The position numbers and the translations under genes are program-made. From the NCBI GenBank assembly GCA_003481775.1, contig QULU01000005.1, forward strand, positions 1 through 64,000: a stretch of 64,000 nt of DNA. The letters run 5' to 3'. Shown here in pieces: positions 1-9,179 of this stretch (its first letter is position 1; each line of letters starts with the position of its first letter). Source of the DNA: Clostridiaceae bacterium OM02-2AC. Its GTDB lineage: Bacteria; Bacillota_I; Bacilli_A; Erysipelotrichales; Erysipelotrichaceae. The notes below the pieces were generated by a model. It was not told the DNA's origin, searched no databases, and worked only from the letters and a program-made list of their open reading frames with translations.

Positions 1-321
1 AAATTTCATGATGCGGAAGACCTCTGGTCAATAGCGATGGCAACGCAGATACAGGAACAGCGCGAAAAAAATGCTATTTTGGACAGTTATGAAGATGGTG
101 TTGAACAGGGAATTAAACAAGGCATAAAACAAGGTGTTGAACAAGGACAAGAAGAAGGAGTAAGAATGCTGTTGAGGCGACAAATGGAAAGTAAATATCA
201 TGAAGACTGCTCAGCATGGCTATGCTCTTTGACAATGGAACAGCTCGATCTTGTATCCAATCTTTTATTTACCTGTGATACCTTGCAGGAATTGAAAAAT
301 CAGCTTACGATTCACAAATAA
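1..321 (+). CDS. Rpn family PD-(D/E)XK nuclease/putative transposase, C-terminal fragment
   Basis: The reading frame is open from the first base, so the gene begins upstream of the window and only the last 106 codons are present. The fragment has the typical tail of Rpn (recombination-promoting nuclease, YhgA-like) proteins. It holds a charged helix with short GIKQG/GVEQG/GQEEG repeats, then a helical end (MLLRRQMESKY...). The nuclease core with its catalytic acidic residues lies outside the window, so activity cannot be judged. The family assignment rests on the repeat-rich linker and C-terminal helices. A hairpin terminator follows closely. Confidence 0.6.
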   Translation, partial: KFHDAEDLWSIAMATQIQEQREKNAILDSYEDGVEQGIKQGIKQGVEQGQEEGVRMLLRRQMESKYHEDCSAWLCSLTMEQLDLVSNLLFTCDTLQELKNQLTIHK

Positions 322-338
322 TACATACGAAGCTACGC

Positions 339-374
339 AAAAAACTGTTTTATGAACTGTGAAACAGTTTTTTT
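339..374 (+). terminator. Rho-independent terminator after the Rpn fragment
   Basis: A 12-bp stem pairs 339-350 (AAAAAACTGTTT) with 362-373, with an 11-nt loop, and the 3' arm runs into a T tract. It separates the Rpn gene from the trp promoter. Bases 375-541 hold nothing else I can recognise. Confidence 0.85.
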
Positions 375-541
375 GGCAGTTGCATATAAAATAAAATCGA
401 TACCTGATGCTTTTATCCAAGTATAAAGACAGCATAATATAATAGGAGATTGCAGCACTTTGCATGCATTTGTTAAATGCCCTATATCGGTAAATTGTTA
501 CATTCATTCTGAAAGAAAATGAAAATATTCTCGAAAGTCTA

Positions 542-570
542 TTGACAATGACAGCAATCGGTTTTATAAT
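542..570 (+). promoter_or_regulatory. Sigma-A promoter of the trp operon
   Basis: TTGACA at 542-547 and TATAAT at 565-570 are exact consensus boxes with a 17-bp spacer. Transcription should start near 577, just before the T-box leader. Confidence 0.85.
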
Positions 571-576
571 CAAACC

Positions 577-858
577 AATAAATTCGATTGATTCAGGAAG
601 AGTAACAGAAGCCTTTGATCCATAGAGAGCTGATGATGGTGGAAATTCAGCGTGAGAAGATCTAGTGAATGGCCCTGAAGAGAAGCATCGGCGAAAAGTG
701 ATGAGTAGCTGATGACGCAATTCCCGCGTTATCTGAGGAAGCAGACATGTTGGTGTTTGTATAAGAGTGTTTTGCATTTGTCTTTTCGCAAAACGTATAG
801 GTGGCTAAACGAAGATCCTTCGTCCTATGATACAGGGCGGAGGTTTTTATTTTTATTC
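577..858 (+). promoter_or_regulatory. T-box riboswitch (tRNA-Trp sensing) with terminator, trp operon leader
   Basis: The leader has the order of elements of a T-box. An AGTA motif lies at 601-604 and an apical AGAGAGC...GGTGG segment near 633-660. The specifier region GTGAA-TGG-CCC puts a tryptophan codon at 670-672. The antiterminator pairs ATAGG (797-801) with CCTAT (824-828) and ACGAAG (809-814) with CTTCGT (818-823), leaving the 7-nt bulge TGGCTAA at 802-808. The bulge bases UGGC complement GCCA, the expected acceptor end of tRNA-Trp with discriminator G73. The competing terminator pairs 817-826 with 834-843 (two G-U pairs) and is followed by TTTTTATTTTTATT. Uncharged tRNA-Trp should favour antitermination. 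Confidence 0.93.
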
Positions 859-979
859 TCACTCTTATACAGAAGCAGGAAAGGAAAAAGAAAATGAAAA
901 ACGCAGAAATTCTCTGCTGTCTCAGCAAACGATGGCGCAGCTCTTAACAGCCGCCTATGCAGATGACAGGAGGAACAAT

Positions 980-2428
980 ATGATGTATCCCGATTTACAA
1001 GCAGTGCGTATCTACGCAGAAACATATACACGGATTCCCGTTTACACTGTATTGGATTATGAACAGGATGATATTCTTGATTTGTATGCAATGCTGCGGG
1101 GGCCCTATTCATTTTTTCTGGAAAGCGGTGTTCTGAATTCGTATGGCCGCTATTCCATCATCGCTTTACCCTGTAATAAACGTTTGATCAGCAACGATGG
1201 TACGACACGTCTCATTCAACATGGAGAAGCTATACAGCTGGATGGAAATCCACTGGATATCCTGAAGAAGGAAATGCAGGAAAGTGCTCCCATCTATCCG
1301 GAGCTGCCTGTGTTTAGCGGTGGAGCTATCGGTCACTTCAATTACGATATGATTCGATTATTTGAACCCATTCAGGATCATCAGCTTCCCTCATTAGAGC
1401 TTCCCCTGATGCAGTTTGCATTTGTGCAGGAGCTGCTGGTACTCGATCATGAACAGCACCGTTTGTATATCATCGTGAATATGCAGACACAAAACGAGGA
1501 GTTAAAGACAGCCTATCAAAAAGCGGTAAAACGCATTCTTGAGCTGAAGGACAGGATATCCTGTCGAAAGCCCTATTATGGAAATCCTGTAGCTAAACGC
1601 AGCGTCACAAGCTCCATGGATAAAAAACAGTTTATGGATAAGGTAGGCAGGGCACAGGAGCACATTCATGAAGGAGATATCTTTCAGGTTGTGCTAAGCC
1701 AGCGTATGGAGGCAGCATATACAGAGGATCCGCTGGATGCCTATATGCAGCTGCGTAAGCTTGGAAAAAGTCCTTATATGTATTACCTGGATTTTGATGA
1801 ATATGTCATTGCCGGGGCTTCTCCCGAGCTGCTGCTGAAGGGGCGCGGACGCTCCATTATGACGATGCCGATTGCCGGTACCCGTCCGCGGGGAGCCAAC
1901 GAGCAGGAGGATCACAAGGCAGCACAATCCCTGCTCGAGGACCCCAAGGAGAATGCAGAGCATAACATGCTGGTGGATTTAGGACGCAACGACATCGGTA
2001 AGGTTTCAGAAACCGGCAGTGTACGCGTACAGCATATGAAGCAGGTACAGCATTATTCCCATGTTATGCATATGACGAGTGAAATACACGGGCAGCTGAA
2101 AGAGGGCTGCGATATCTTTGACGCACTCGCCTCCGTACTTCCAGCCGGCACCTTGTCCGGTGCACCGAAAATCAGTGCGATGAACATCATTGAAAAGCTG
2201 GAGCCGGTAAAACGGGAAATATATGGCGGGGCGATCGGCTTCCTTGGCTACAATAAACAATTTGATGCCTGTATCACGATTCGTACCTTTGTCTTTCATA
2301 AACATAAGGTCTATTTACAGGCAGGAGCCGGAATCGTAAAGGACTCCATAGCGGAAAAGGAATATGAAGAAACCATGCAGAAAGCAAAAGCGCTGCTTCG
2401 TGCAATACACGCCGAGGTGGCTATATGA
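980..2428 (+). CDS. trpE: Anthranilate synthase component I
   Basis: TrpE converts chorismate and ammonia (from TrpG or free) to anthranilate, the first committed step of tryptophan synthesis. The 482-aa protein has the N-terminal LLES-like feedback-binding motif (FFLESGV...GRYSII) and the chorismate-binding domain in its C-terminal half. Diagnostic blocks include PIAGTRPRG, LVDLGRNDIG, LPAGTLSGAPK and YGGAIGF. The frame is open further upstream to 827, but that part overlaps the T-box terminator. The ATG at 980 follows an AGGAGG ribosome site, so it is the chosen start. It overlaps trpG by 4 bp (ATGA). Confidence 0.96.
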   Translation: MMYPDLQAVRIYAETYTRIPVYTVLDYEQDDILDLYAMLRGPYSFFLESGVLNSYGRYSIIALPCNKRLISNDGTTRLIQHGEAIQLDGNPLDILKKEMQESAPIYPELPVFSGGAIGHFNYDMIRLFEPIQDHQLPSLELPLMQFAFVQELLVLDHEQHRLYIIVNMQTQNEELKTAYQKAVKRILELKDRISCRKPYYGNPVAKRSVTSSMDKKQFMDKVGRAQEHIHEGDIFQVVLSQRMEAAYTEDPLDAYMQLRKLGKSPYMYYLDFDEYVIAGASPELLLKGRGRSIMTMPIAGTRPRGANEQEDHKAAQSLLEDPKENAEHNMLVDLGRNDIGKVSETGSVRVQHMKQVQHYSHVMHMTSEIHGQLKEGCDIFDALASVLPAGTLSGAPKISAMNIIEKLEPVKREIYGGAIGFLGYNKQFDACITIRTFVFHKHKVYLQAGAGIVKDSIAEKEYEETMQKAKALLRAIHAEVAI

Positions 2429-3003
2429 TTGTGATCATCGATAACTATGATTCCTTCACCTATAATCTCTATCAGGCAGTTGCCGCATATGAGCAGGATG
2501 TCATCGTTTTGCGAAATGATGCAGTAGATGTGGCTATGCTGCAGGCGCTGAAGCCGACTGCCATCATATTTTCACCGGGAGCCGGTCATCCCCATGCGGC
2601 GGGAGCTATGGAGTCCATTATACAGCAGTGCTACAAGGAAATCCCCATGCTGGGAATCTATCTTGGACATCAGGCCATTGCGGAGGTGTTCGCTTCAAGA
2701 ATCGCCTATGCGAAAGAAATTCTGCATGGAAAGTGTGATGCAATCACCCAAACAGCAGCCTGTGCGTTATTTGATGGTCTTCCTGTCACATTTCCGGCAG
2801 CCCGCTATCATTCTCTAGTTGTAGAACAGCCGGGGAGGGAGCTGATCGTAACTGCGCTGAGCAGTTCAAAGGAAATCATGGCGATTCAGCATCGCCGCTA
2901 TCCTGTATACGGTATTCAGTTTCATCCGGAATCCATTCTGACACCGGATGGTATGCGTATCATTAAGAATTTTATAACGAAAGCGAGGAGCTCTATATGT
3001 TAA
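2425..3003 (+). CDS. trpG: Anthranilate synthase component II-like (glutamine amidotransferase), catalytic Cys replaced by Tyr
   Basis: TrpG normally hydrolyses glutamine and channels ammonia to TrpE. The 192-aa protein has the class I GATase fold: IDNYDSFTYNL at the N-terminus, the oxyanion region FSPGAGHP and the C-terminal His-Glu block FHPES. The nucleophile elbow, usually GxCLGHQ, reads GIYLGHQ here. Residue 79 is Tyr, codon TAT at 2659-2661, one base away from Cys TGT. As written it cannot perform glutaminolysis by the known mechanism, although the rest of the fold is well conserved. Anthranilate synthesis would then need free ammonia or an amidotransferase subunit from elsewhere. A sequencing error or recent mutation are alternatives. 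It is translationally coupled to trpE and overlaps trpD by 7 bp. Confidence 0.93.
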   Translation: MIVIIDNYDSFTYNLYQAVAAYEQDVIVLRNDAVDVAMLQALKPTAIIFSPGAGHPHAAGAMESIIQQCYKEIPMLGIYLGHQAIAEVFASRIAYAKEILHGKCDAITQTAACALFDGLPVTFPAARYHSLVVEQPGRELIVTALSSSKEIMAIQHRRYPVYGIQFHPESILTPDGMRIIKNFITKARSSIC

Positions 3004-4016
3004 AGGAATATATCAAAAAAATCAGCGAGTATCACGATTTGACCACAGAGGAAATGAAAAATGCCATGGATATCATCATGGATGGCAGAGCAGACAGTGA
3101 GCAGGTCAGTGCGTTTCTTATCGCAATGAAAATGAAAAAGGAGAGTCCTGCGGAAATTGCTGCGGCCTCCAGTGTTATGGTAAGCAAGGCCACACCGCTT
3201 CCAACCAGTGTCAAGGGCATTGTGGATATCGTCGGCACCGGTGGTGACTGTCTGAATACCTTCAATATCTCCACTACCTCCTCCTTTGTCCTATGCGGGG
3301 CAGGTCTGGCAGTTGCCAAGCATGGAAACCGCGGAGTTTCCAGCAAAAGCGGCAGTGCTGATACACTGGAGGCATTGCACGTCAATATCGCATTGCCACC
3401 CAAAGAAGCAGCCTATCTGCTGGAGAAAGTAGGCATCACCTTTCTGTTTGCGCAGACCTATCATGAGAGTATGCGGCATGTTGGTCCGATTCGCCAACAG
3501 CTTGGATTGAAGACGATGTTCAACATTCTTGGACCCTTGACAAATCCGGCACATCCCGATACCTATGTCATCGGTGCCTACAATGCGGAAATGGCAGACG
3601 TCATGATTCATGTCTACAAGGAAATGGGCGTCAAGCAGGCAGTTGTTGTTCATGGTGACTGTGGGATGGATGAGGTTTCCATGACGGGAGATACCCTTGT
3701 ACATGAATTGAAAAACAATCAGATTCATACCTATACCATCTCTCCGGAGCAATTCGGTATAAAGCGCTGTCAGCTGCAGGAGCTAGTCGGTGGAGACAGT
3801 GTAGAGAACGCAAGAATTTTCATGGATATTTTACAGGGAGAGCACAGCGCCAAACGGGATGCCGTTTTACTGAACAGCGGTCTTGCCCTGTATATCAGCG
3901 GGCGTACGGATACCATTGAAACAGGAATCAGACTGGCAGAGCAGAGTATCGACAGCGGACAGGCTCTGGCGAAATTCCAGATGTTTCAGCAGTTGTCACA
4001 GGAGGTATGTGCATGA
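2997..4016 (+). CDS. trpD: Anthranilate phosphoribosyltransferase
   Basis: TrpD joins anthranilate to PRPP to give phosphoribosyl-anthranilate. At 339 aa it is full length. It shows the PRPP/anthranilate binding signature GTGGDCLNTFNISTTSSFV near residues 80-98, KHGNRGVSSKSGSAD, and the downstream MFNILGPLTNP block. It is a stand-alone enzyme, not fused to TrpG. It starts inside the end of trpG and overlaps trpC by 4 bp at the ATGA junction. Confidence 0.96.
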   Translation: MLKEYIKKISEYHDLTTEEMKNAMDIIMDGRADSEQVSAFLIAMKMKKESPAEIAAASSVMVSKATPLPTSVKGIVDIVGTGGDCLNTFNISTTSSFVLCGAGLAVAKHGNRGVSSKSGSADTLEALHVNIALPPKEAAYLLEKVGITFLFAQTYHESMRHVGPIRQQLGLKTMFNILGPLTNPAHPDTYVIGAYNAEMADVMIHVYKEMGVKQAVVVHGDCGMDEVSMTGDTLVHELKNNQIHTYTISPEQFGIKRCQLQELVGGDSVENARIFMDILQGEHSAKRDAVLLNSGLALYISGRTDTIETGIRLAEQSIDSGQALAKFQMFQQLSQEVCA

Positions 4017-4780
4017 TACTGGATGCAATCATAGAAAAGAAAAAAAGGACGCTGGAGGAGGAGCTGATGCAGATGCTCCCCAAGGAGCCGGGCAAGATTG
4101 CCAAGCAGATGAAGCTGTATGATTCCCTTTTTGTTATCGGGGAAATTAAGAAAGCAAGTCCCAGCAAGGGTGTCATCGTAGAGAATTTCAGTGCTGCACG
4201 CTTTGCGAATGCGTATGATGAAGCAGGAATCAATGCCATCTCCATTCTGACGGAACGCAATTACTTTCAGGGCGGTTTGGAAAATATAGCGATTGCCCGT
4301 TCGGTGAGCGATCTCCCCATTCTGCGCAAGGATTTCATACTGGATGCCCGCGAGGTTGTACAGACAAAGCGCATTGGCGCAAACATGATGCTGCTGATTG
4401 TGGCTATGCTGGATGATGCGGCACTGCGGGAGTTCTATCATATGGCGCGCTTTCTCGAGCTGGAGTGTATCGTGGAGGTTCACAATGAAGAGGAGCTGGA
4501 GCGTGCATTATTACTGCATCCGGAAATCATCGGTATCAATAACCGCGATCTGCATACCTTCGCGGTATCACTGGAAACCACAAAGCGTTTGGCTGGCCGC
4601 ATTCCTGCGGATATCAGTATCGTTTCGGAAAGCGGAATTTTCACCCATGAGGATATGGAATATGTAAGAGAAGCAGGCGCAGATGCTGTCCTGATCGGAG
4701 AGAGCTTCATGCGCTGTGCGGATATCCGCACCCACCTGCAGGAGCTGAAGTATGGCAGTTGTAAAGCTGTGCGGTCTTAG
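4013..4780 (+). CDS. trpC: Indole-3-glycerol phosphate synthase
   Basis: TrpC closes the indole ring from CdRP. The 255-aa TIM barrel has the N-terminal MILDAIIEKKKRTLEE helix, the catalytic-lysine strands GEIKKASPSKG and LRKDFILDAREV, GINNRDL and SESGI. The ATG at 4013 overlaps the trpD stop (ATGA) and sits 7 nt after GGAGG. An ATG two codons earlier (4007) is too close to the ribosome site to be preferred. Its 3' end overlaps trpF by 29 bp. Confidence 0.96.
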   Translation: MILDAIIEKKKRTLEEELMQMLPKEPGKIAKQMKLYDSLFVIGEIKKASPSKGVIVENFSAARFANAYDEAGINAISILTERNYFQGGLENIAIARSVSDLPILRKDFILDAREVVQTKRIGANMMLLIVAMLDDAALREFYHMARFLELECIVEVHNEEELERALLLHPEIIGINNRDLHTFAVSLETTKRLAGRIPADISIVSESGIFTHEDMEYVREAGADAVLIGESFMRCADIRTHLQELKYGSCKAVRS

Positions 4781-5384
4781 AAGCGAAGAGGATGCGGTGC
4801 TGATGAATGAGGTACAGCCGGACTATGTCGGCTTTGTATTTGCCCCTGGAAAACATCAGATATCCGCAGCGACCGCCATAAGGCTTTCAAGTATCTTGAA
4901 ATACAGCAGACTTGTCGGCGTTTTTGTGAATGAACAGCCTGATGTTATAGCACAAATCGCGAAACAGACAGGTCTGGATGTGATTCAGCTGCACGGGGAT
5001 GAAAGTGATAAGGATATCGAACAGCTGAAAAAAAGCTGCAGGTGTGAAATCTGGAAGGCAGTACGCATTCATCAGCTTGAGGATATGGATGCTGCTTGGT
5101 TTCCACATGCGGACCGTCTGCTTGTGGACAGCTATGTGCAGGGCCTGCGCGGAGGAAGTGGAAAGCGTATCGCCATGGATGTACTGCAAAAGCTGGACGT
5201 ATCCAGACTCATCATTGCCGGTGGCATCGGCATGGATACTGTAGAGGAAATTCTGGCGCTACAGCCATATGGCATCGATGTATCCACTGCATTGGAAACC
5301 GATGGCAGGAAGGATAAAGAAAAAGTACGCTCGTTTATGAAGCAGATAAAAGAAATAAGGAAGGCACAGGAATGCGCCTTGTAA
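4752..5384 (+). CDS. trpF: Phosphoribosylanthranilate isomerase
   Basis: TrpF isomerises PRA to CdRP. The 210-aa TIM barrel begins with [12 protein letters not shown], holding the catalytic Cys in the KxCG motif. It carries [19 protein letters not shown], the catalytic-Asp region LLVDSYVQG with GGSGK, and the phosphate-binding IIAGGIG near the end. The gene starts within the trpC coding sequence in another frame, with GGAG a few bases upstream, which implies tight translational coupling. Confidence 0.95.
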   Translation: MAVVKLCGLRSEEDAVLMNEVQPDYVGFVFAPGKHQISAATAIRLSSILKYSRLVGVFVNEQPDVIAQIAKQTGLDVIQLHGDESDKDIEQLKKSCRCEIWKAVRIHQLEDMDAAWFPHADRLLVDSYVQGLRGGSGKRIAMDVLQKLDVSRLIIAGGIGMDTVEEILALQPYGIDVSTALETDGRKDKEKVRSFMKQIKEIRKAQECAL

Positions 5385-5442
5385 GGATATATGCGATTGT
5401 TCACATTTGATTATCCGCAAAAAGCGGGAGATGGGAGGCAGT

Positions 5443-6627
5443 ATGACAAAAGGAATGTATGGAGCGTTTGGCGGACAGTATGCGCCGGAAACACTTATGA
5501 TTGCTCTGGAGGAGCTGGAGCAGGCCTATGAGCAGGTAAAGGATGATCCGGATTTTCAGCAGGAGCTGCAGTTTTATTTAAGAGAATATGCGAACCGTCC
5601 TTCTCTGCTGTATTATGCAAGGAAGATGAGTGAGGAGCTGGGCGGTGCGAAGATATATTTGAAACGGGAGGATCTGAATCATACCGGTGCACACAAGATC
5701 AACAATGTACTGGGACAGGTGCTGCTGGCAAAACGGATGGGTAAAACGAAAATCATAGCAGAGACAGGTGCAGGACAGCACGGGGTTGCATCTGCGACAG
5801 CGGCGGCTCTTTTCGGTATGGAGTGTGAGGTATTCATGGGCGTTGAGGATATGCGCAGACAATCGCTGAACGTCTTCAAAATGGAACTGCTTGGGGCAAC
5901 GGTAACCGGAGTTTCCAGTGGTACGGGAACCTTGAAGGATGCATGTAACGACGCTATGCGGGCGTGGGCTTCCCGCTGCAATGATACCTTTTATGTACTT
6001 GGCTCTGCTGTCGGACCGCATCCGTATCCGATGATTGTCCGTGATTTTCAGAAAATCATCTCCGAGGAAATGAAGGCGCAGTGTCTGGAAAAGGAAGGCC
6101 GTCTGCCGGATGCGGTCATTGCCTGTGTAGGTGGCGGCAGCAATGCCATTGGCACCTTTTATGATTTTCTGGAGGATGAGGAGGTTGCATTGATCGGATG
6201 TGAGGCAGCAGGTAAAGGGATTGATACCTTTCAGCATGCCGCAACCATAGCACGCGGCAGTGTCGGTGTTCTGCATGGGATGAAATCGCTGTTTCTACAG
6301 GATGATGACGGACAGATTATGCCGGTGTATTCCATATCCGCAGGACTGGATTACCCGGGAATCGGACCGGAGCATGCCAGTCTTGCCAAAAGCGGACGCG
6401 TGAAGTATGTGCCTGTCACGGATGATGAAGCGGTTGCGGCTTTTCTGTATCTGACAAAAACAGAAGGTATCATACCGGCAATTGAAAGCAGTCATGCGCT
6501 TGCCTATGCCATGAAGCTTGCCCCAACCATGCCGAAGGACAGCATACTCGCCGTTACGCTGTCCGGACGCGGTGACAAGGATGTAAAAAGTATTGCGGAA
6601 TATCTGGAGGTGGACGTTCATGAATAG
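5443..6627 (+). CDS. trpB: Tryptophan synthase beta subunit
   Basis: TrpB condenses indole with serine using PLP. The 394-aa protein shows [13 protein letters not shown] at the N-terminus, the PLP lysine in [23 protein letters not shown], the phosphate-binding loop GGGSNAIG, and [13 protein letters not shown]. The last block marks a classical TrpB1 that partners TrpA. The ATG at 5443 follows GGGAGG. An in-frame TTG at 5407 lacks such a site. It overlaps trpA by 8 bp. Confidence 0.97.
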   Translation: MTKGMYGAFGGQYAPETLMIALEELEQAYEQVKDDPDFQQELQFYLREYANRPSLLYYARKMSEELGGAKIYLKREDLNHTGAHKINNVLGQVLLAKRMGKTKIIAETGAGQHGVASATAAALFGMECEVFMGVEDMRRQSLNVFKMELLGATVTGVSSGTGTLKDACNDAMRAWASRCNDTFYVLGSAVGPHPYPMIVRDFQKIISEEMKAQCLEKEGRLPDAVIACVGGGSNAIGTFYDFLEDEEVALIGCEAAGKGIDTFQHAATIARGSVGVLHGMKSLFLQDDDGQIMPVYSISAGLDYPGIGPEHASLAKSGRVKYVPVTDDEAVAAFLYLTKTEGIIPAIESSHALAYAMKLAPTMPKDSILAVTLSGRGDKDVKSIAEYLEVDVHE

Positions 6628-7414
6628 AATCGATGCAGTATTTAAGAAATTGAAGCAGGAACAAAAAACGGCCTTCATCGGCTTTCTGACGGCAGGTGAT
6701 CCGGACATCGCCACATGCATTGACTGTGTGAAGCAGCTGGAAAGCAATGGCTGCGATATCATTGAAATCGGAATCCCCTTTTCTGATCCCATTGCGGAGG
6801 GACCCGTTATTCAGGAGGCAAGTCTTCGTGCTTTACAGCATGACATTACAACCGGGACTGTTCTGAACATGATGTCGAACATTCGCGAGTTCTCCCAGAT
6901 TCCGCTTGTTTTCCTCCTGTATTACAACCAAATCTTTAAATACGGGGCAGAAAATTTTCTCAGGGAAAGTGAAGCTGCCGGTATCGATGCATTGATCATT
7001 CCTGATCTTCCTATGGAGCATCGCAAGGAATTAAAGCCACTGGCGGATGCATATCATATACAGCTGATTTCTTTGGTAACGCCTGTATCCAATACTCGTA
7101 AAAAAAGTATAGCAGAACAAAGCGAAGGCTTTCTGTATTGCGTAACCTCCCTTGGTGTAACCGGTGCGCGAAAGGAATTCCAAACAGATTTACAGGCATT
7201 TTTAAAGGAGCTTTCTGCCTACAGTGATACGCCGAAGGCTCTTGGCTTCGGTATTTCCACCCCACAGCAGATCAATGAGATGAAGACCTATGCGGATGGC
7301 GTTATCGTCGGAAGTGCCATTGTAGAGAAAATCGGTCAACTTGCAAAGCAGGAAATCACATTGGAGGAGGTGGGCAGCTTTGTGAAGACACTTGCGGATG
7401 CGGCACATAGCTAA
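6620..7414 (+). CDS. trpA: Tryptophan synthase alpha subunit
   Basis: TrpA cleaves indole-3-glycerol phosphate and passes indole to TrpB. The 264-aa TIM barrel contains FLTAGDPD, the catalytic Glu in [26 protein letters not shown] and GFGIS. The second acidic position (Asp60 in E. coli) is Glu, which the family signature permits. The ATG at 6620 follows GGAGG, lies inside the end of trpB, and is preferred over an in-frame upstream start. It is the last gene of the operon. Confidence 0.96.
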   Translation: MNRIDAVFKKLKQEQKTAFIGFLTAGDPDIATCIDCVKQLESNGCDIIEIGIPFSDPIAEGPVIQEASLRALQHDITTGTVLNMMSNIREFSQIPLVFLLYYNQIFKYGAENFLRESEAAGIDALIIPDLPMEHRKELKPLADAYHIQLISLVTPVSNTRKKSIAEQSEGFLYCVTSLGVTGARKEFQTDLQAFLKELSAYSDTPKALGFGISTPQQINEMKTYADGVIVGSAIVEKIGQLAKQEITLEEVGSFVKTLADAAHS

Positions 7415-7505
7415 CACTTTAAATCATCCATCAACTGCCAAATCGACACTTAAAAAGTGTACATTTGCTTATCAGGCTTTGAAACTATCTATTTTTATTA
7501 TTCTG

Positions 7506-7548
7506 CGCAGCAGCTTCCAGTATGTTTTTAGAAGCTGCTGCGATTTTA
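7506..7548 (+). terminator. Terminator of the trp operon
   Basis: A perfect 12-bp stem pairs CGCAGCAGCTTC (7506-7517) with 7531-7542 across a 13-nt loop and is followed by ATTTTAA. It ends the trp operon. The rest of 7415-7750 has no convincing gene. Confidence 0.75.
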
Positions 7549-7750
7549 AACCCTATGCTATGAAACCAGAAAATCCGATCAAAAATTTTTTTAAGAATGA
7601 AACTAGCGTGCCAAGTACGCTCATAAAAGGATACCATCCCTGCTTTTCCTTATGTATCAGGAAACTATGTATGAAATCAGGCAAAGTTGCGGAATAGTTG
7701 CTAGACGAAAGCACTCGCATTCTGGTATCCTAAATTCAGGAGCTGATACA

Positions 7751-8320
7751 ATGAACGTAAATGACAAAATTAAATTGCTTCGCACAACGCACCAGTTATC
7801 GCAGGAGAGCCTTGCAGCACTTCTGGATGTCAGCCGGCAATCCATTAGTAAGTGGGAGAAGGGATTATCAAAGCCCAGCTCAGATAATCTGGCAAGACTT
7901 GCTGAAATTTTCTCGGTAACAATACAGGATCTTATGAATGACAGTATCACCTTAAAGCGTGGTTATCAGACCACGCATTATTTCACAGACATGCTGAAAA
8001 AAAAGATTTTTTTATTACCCTTCTGTACATTTCTTATCGTTTTCGCTACAATGCTTCTTATTGGTCTACTTTTACGCTATCAGGAAAGGCCAGAATTCTG
8101 GATTTTTAACATTATGACAATTTCTGCGACAGCCTGCTTCTGTGCTGCCATAATGTTTATATCTGTAATACTACGCTTTGTCTACCTTGATTGCAAAATA
8201 CGTGATATTCGTCCTCTATGGTATGTTTTGATTTCCATTACACTGCCGGGATTTATATTTTATCTACTTTGTCGTGATGAGATGTCACAAAAAAGAAAAG
8301 GCCGCAAAGCCGATGTTTAA
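7751..8320 (+). CDS. XRE-family regulator with membrane segments
   Basis: The first 65 residues are an XRE/Cro helix-turn-helix (LSQESLAALLDVSRQSISKWEKG), followed by about 120 residues with three to four hydrophobic segments. This places the DNA-binding domain at the inner membrane. It is a common Firmicutes design, and the target is unknown. The ATG at 7751 is preceded by AGGAG. A longer in-frame reading upstream to 7652 overlaps no ribosome site. The next gene, a CPBP-family protease, starts within its last codons, so the two are probably co-expressed. Confidence 0.8.
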   Translation: MNVNDKIKLLRTTHQLSQESLAALLDVSRQSISKWEKGLSKPSSDNLARLAEIFSVTIQDLMNDSITLKRGYQTTHYFTDMLKKKIFLLPFCTFLIVFATMLLIGLLLRYQERPEFWIFNIMTISATACFCAAIMFISVILRFVYLDCKIRDIRPLWYVLISITLPGFIFYLLCRDEMSQKRKGRKADV

Positions 8321-9050
8321 CAGAAAAAAACATACACTGCATCTAAGCATGTTTGCATTCTTTTTATGCAGCTACTCCATAATCAGCGCACAGACCATCG
8401 GTATGCTCGCCTGGCTGGTTCCGATCTCCGTCATTTCCATCATCCAGCTCATAAAAGATTATCATGATATACAGAGGAAGGATCTGCTGACAGCCTGTTT
8501 TCTCAGCCTCATCGTACTGGCTAACAACACCATATTATCCATCGCAGTATTCCCAGCTTACCTCTCTGCCACGACAATGCTGCACAGCTCTTACGATATT
8601 CCATTCTTGTTTACCGATAAAACTATCGCAAAAGCACAACTGCGGAAAACGCTTCTTTGCCTCATGGCAGGCATCCTTTTAGCTGTCTTAAACTTACTGT
8701 TATCCAACAGCTATCTGCATCCTCATTGGAAGCTGTCTTATCTGTTTGCTGCCCTGCAGGCTGGAATTTTTGAAGAGGTTTACTTTCGTTTATTTCTATT
8801 TGCATGGGCAATACGTCTTTATGGAAAAGCTTCTTTAACTTCTTTCGCACGCGTCCTCATTTTCATCATTCTTATTTTCCCTCACGTATTTCTGCATTTT
8901 CCGCAGACTCTGGATATCATAAGCATTCTCATGCTTTCCCTGCTGTTCGCTCTTCCGTTTTCCATAATGATGCAAAAGATCAATCTGTTCTCAGCAATCG
9001 GGGCACACACCCTTGTGGATTTACTTCGTTTTATAATGCTTGGTATGTGA
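8313..9050 (+). CDS. CPBP-family intramembrane metalloprotease
   Basis: This polytopic membrane protein of about 245 aa has the three CPBP (CAAX protease and bacteriocin-processing) motifs. They are EEVYFR in the FEEVYFRLFLFAW segment, FPHVFLHF with a metal-binding His, and a final GAHTLVDLL. Such proteins cleave substrates within the membrane or give bacteriocin immunity; the substrate here is unknown. An in-frame GTG/ATG at 8274/8277 would lengthen it by 12-13 residues inside the preceding gene. Neither start has a strong ribosome site, so the start is uncertain. Confidence 0.75.
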   Translation: MFNRKKHTLHLSMFAFFLCSYSIISAQTIGMLAWLVPISVISIIQLIKDYHDIQRKDLLTACFLSLIVLANNTILSIAVFPAYLSATTMLHSSYDIPFLFTDKTIAKAQLRKTLLCLMAGILLAVLNLLLSNSYLHPHWKLSYLFAALQAGIFEEVYFRLFLFAWAIRLYGKASLTSFARVLIFIILIFPHVFLHFPQTLDIISILMLSLLFALPFSIMMQKINLFSAIGAHTLVDLLRFIMLGM

Positions 9051-9123
9051 GCAGTTGCACGAATATAATTTATGCGGCTGCTTTTCCTATATTATGAGCA
9101 GAATAGATGCAGAAGCAGGTTCC

Positions 9124-9164
9124 TTGACATATAGTGAACCATCTCCTATAATGAACAGTGTTCA
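9124..9164 (+). promoter_or_regulatory. Promoter and palindromic operator of the TetR gene
   Basis: TTGACA (9124-9129) and TATAAT (9147-9152) are 17 bp apart. A 13-bp palindrome, TGAACAGTGTTCA, covers 9152-9164 and overlaps the -10/+1 region. This is an ideal place for repression by the encoded TetR protein. Confidence 0.8.
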
Positions 9165-9179
9165 AGTTGGAGGTGGTTT

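Noticed and set aside
827..979. N-terminal extension of TrpE
   Set aside because: The in-frame bases lie in the T-box antiterminator/terminator and downstream leader; the ribosome site favours the ATG at 980.
6785..6810. TrpA second catalytic acid is Glu (IAEGP) rather than Asp
   Set aside because: The family signature allows Asp or Glu here, so it is not evidence of a defect.
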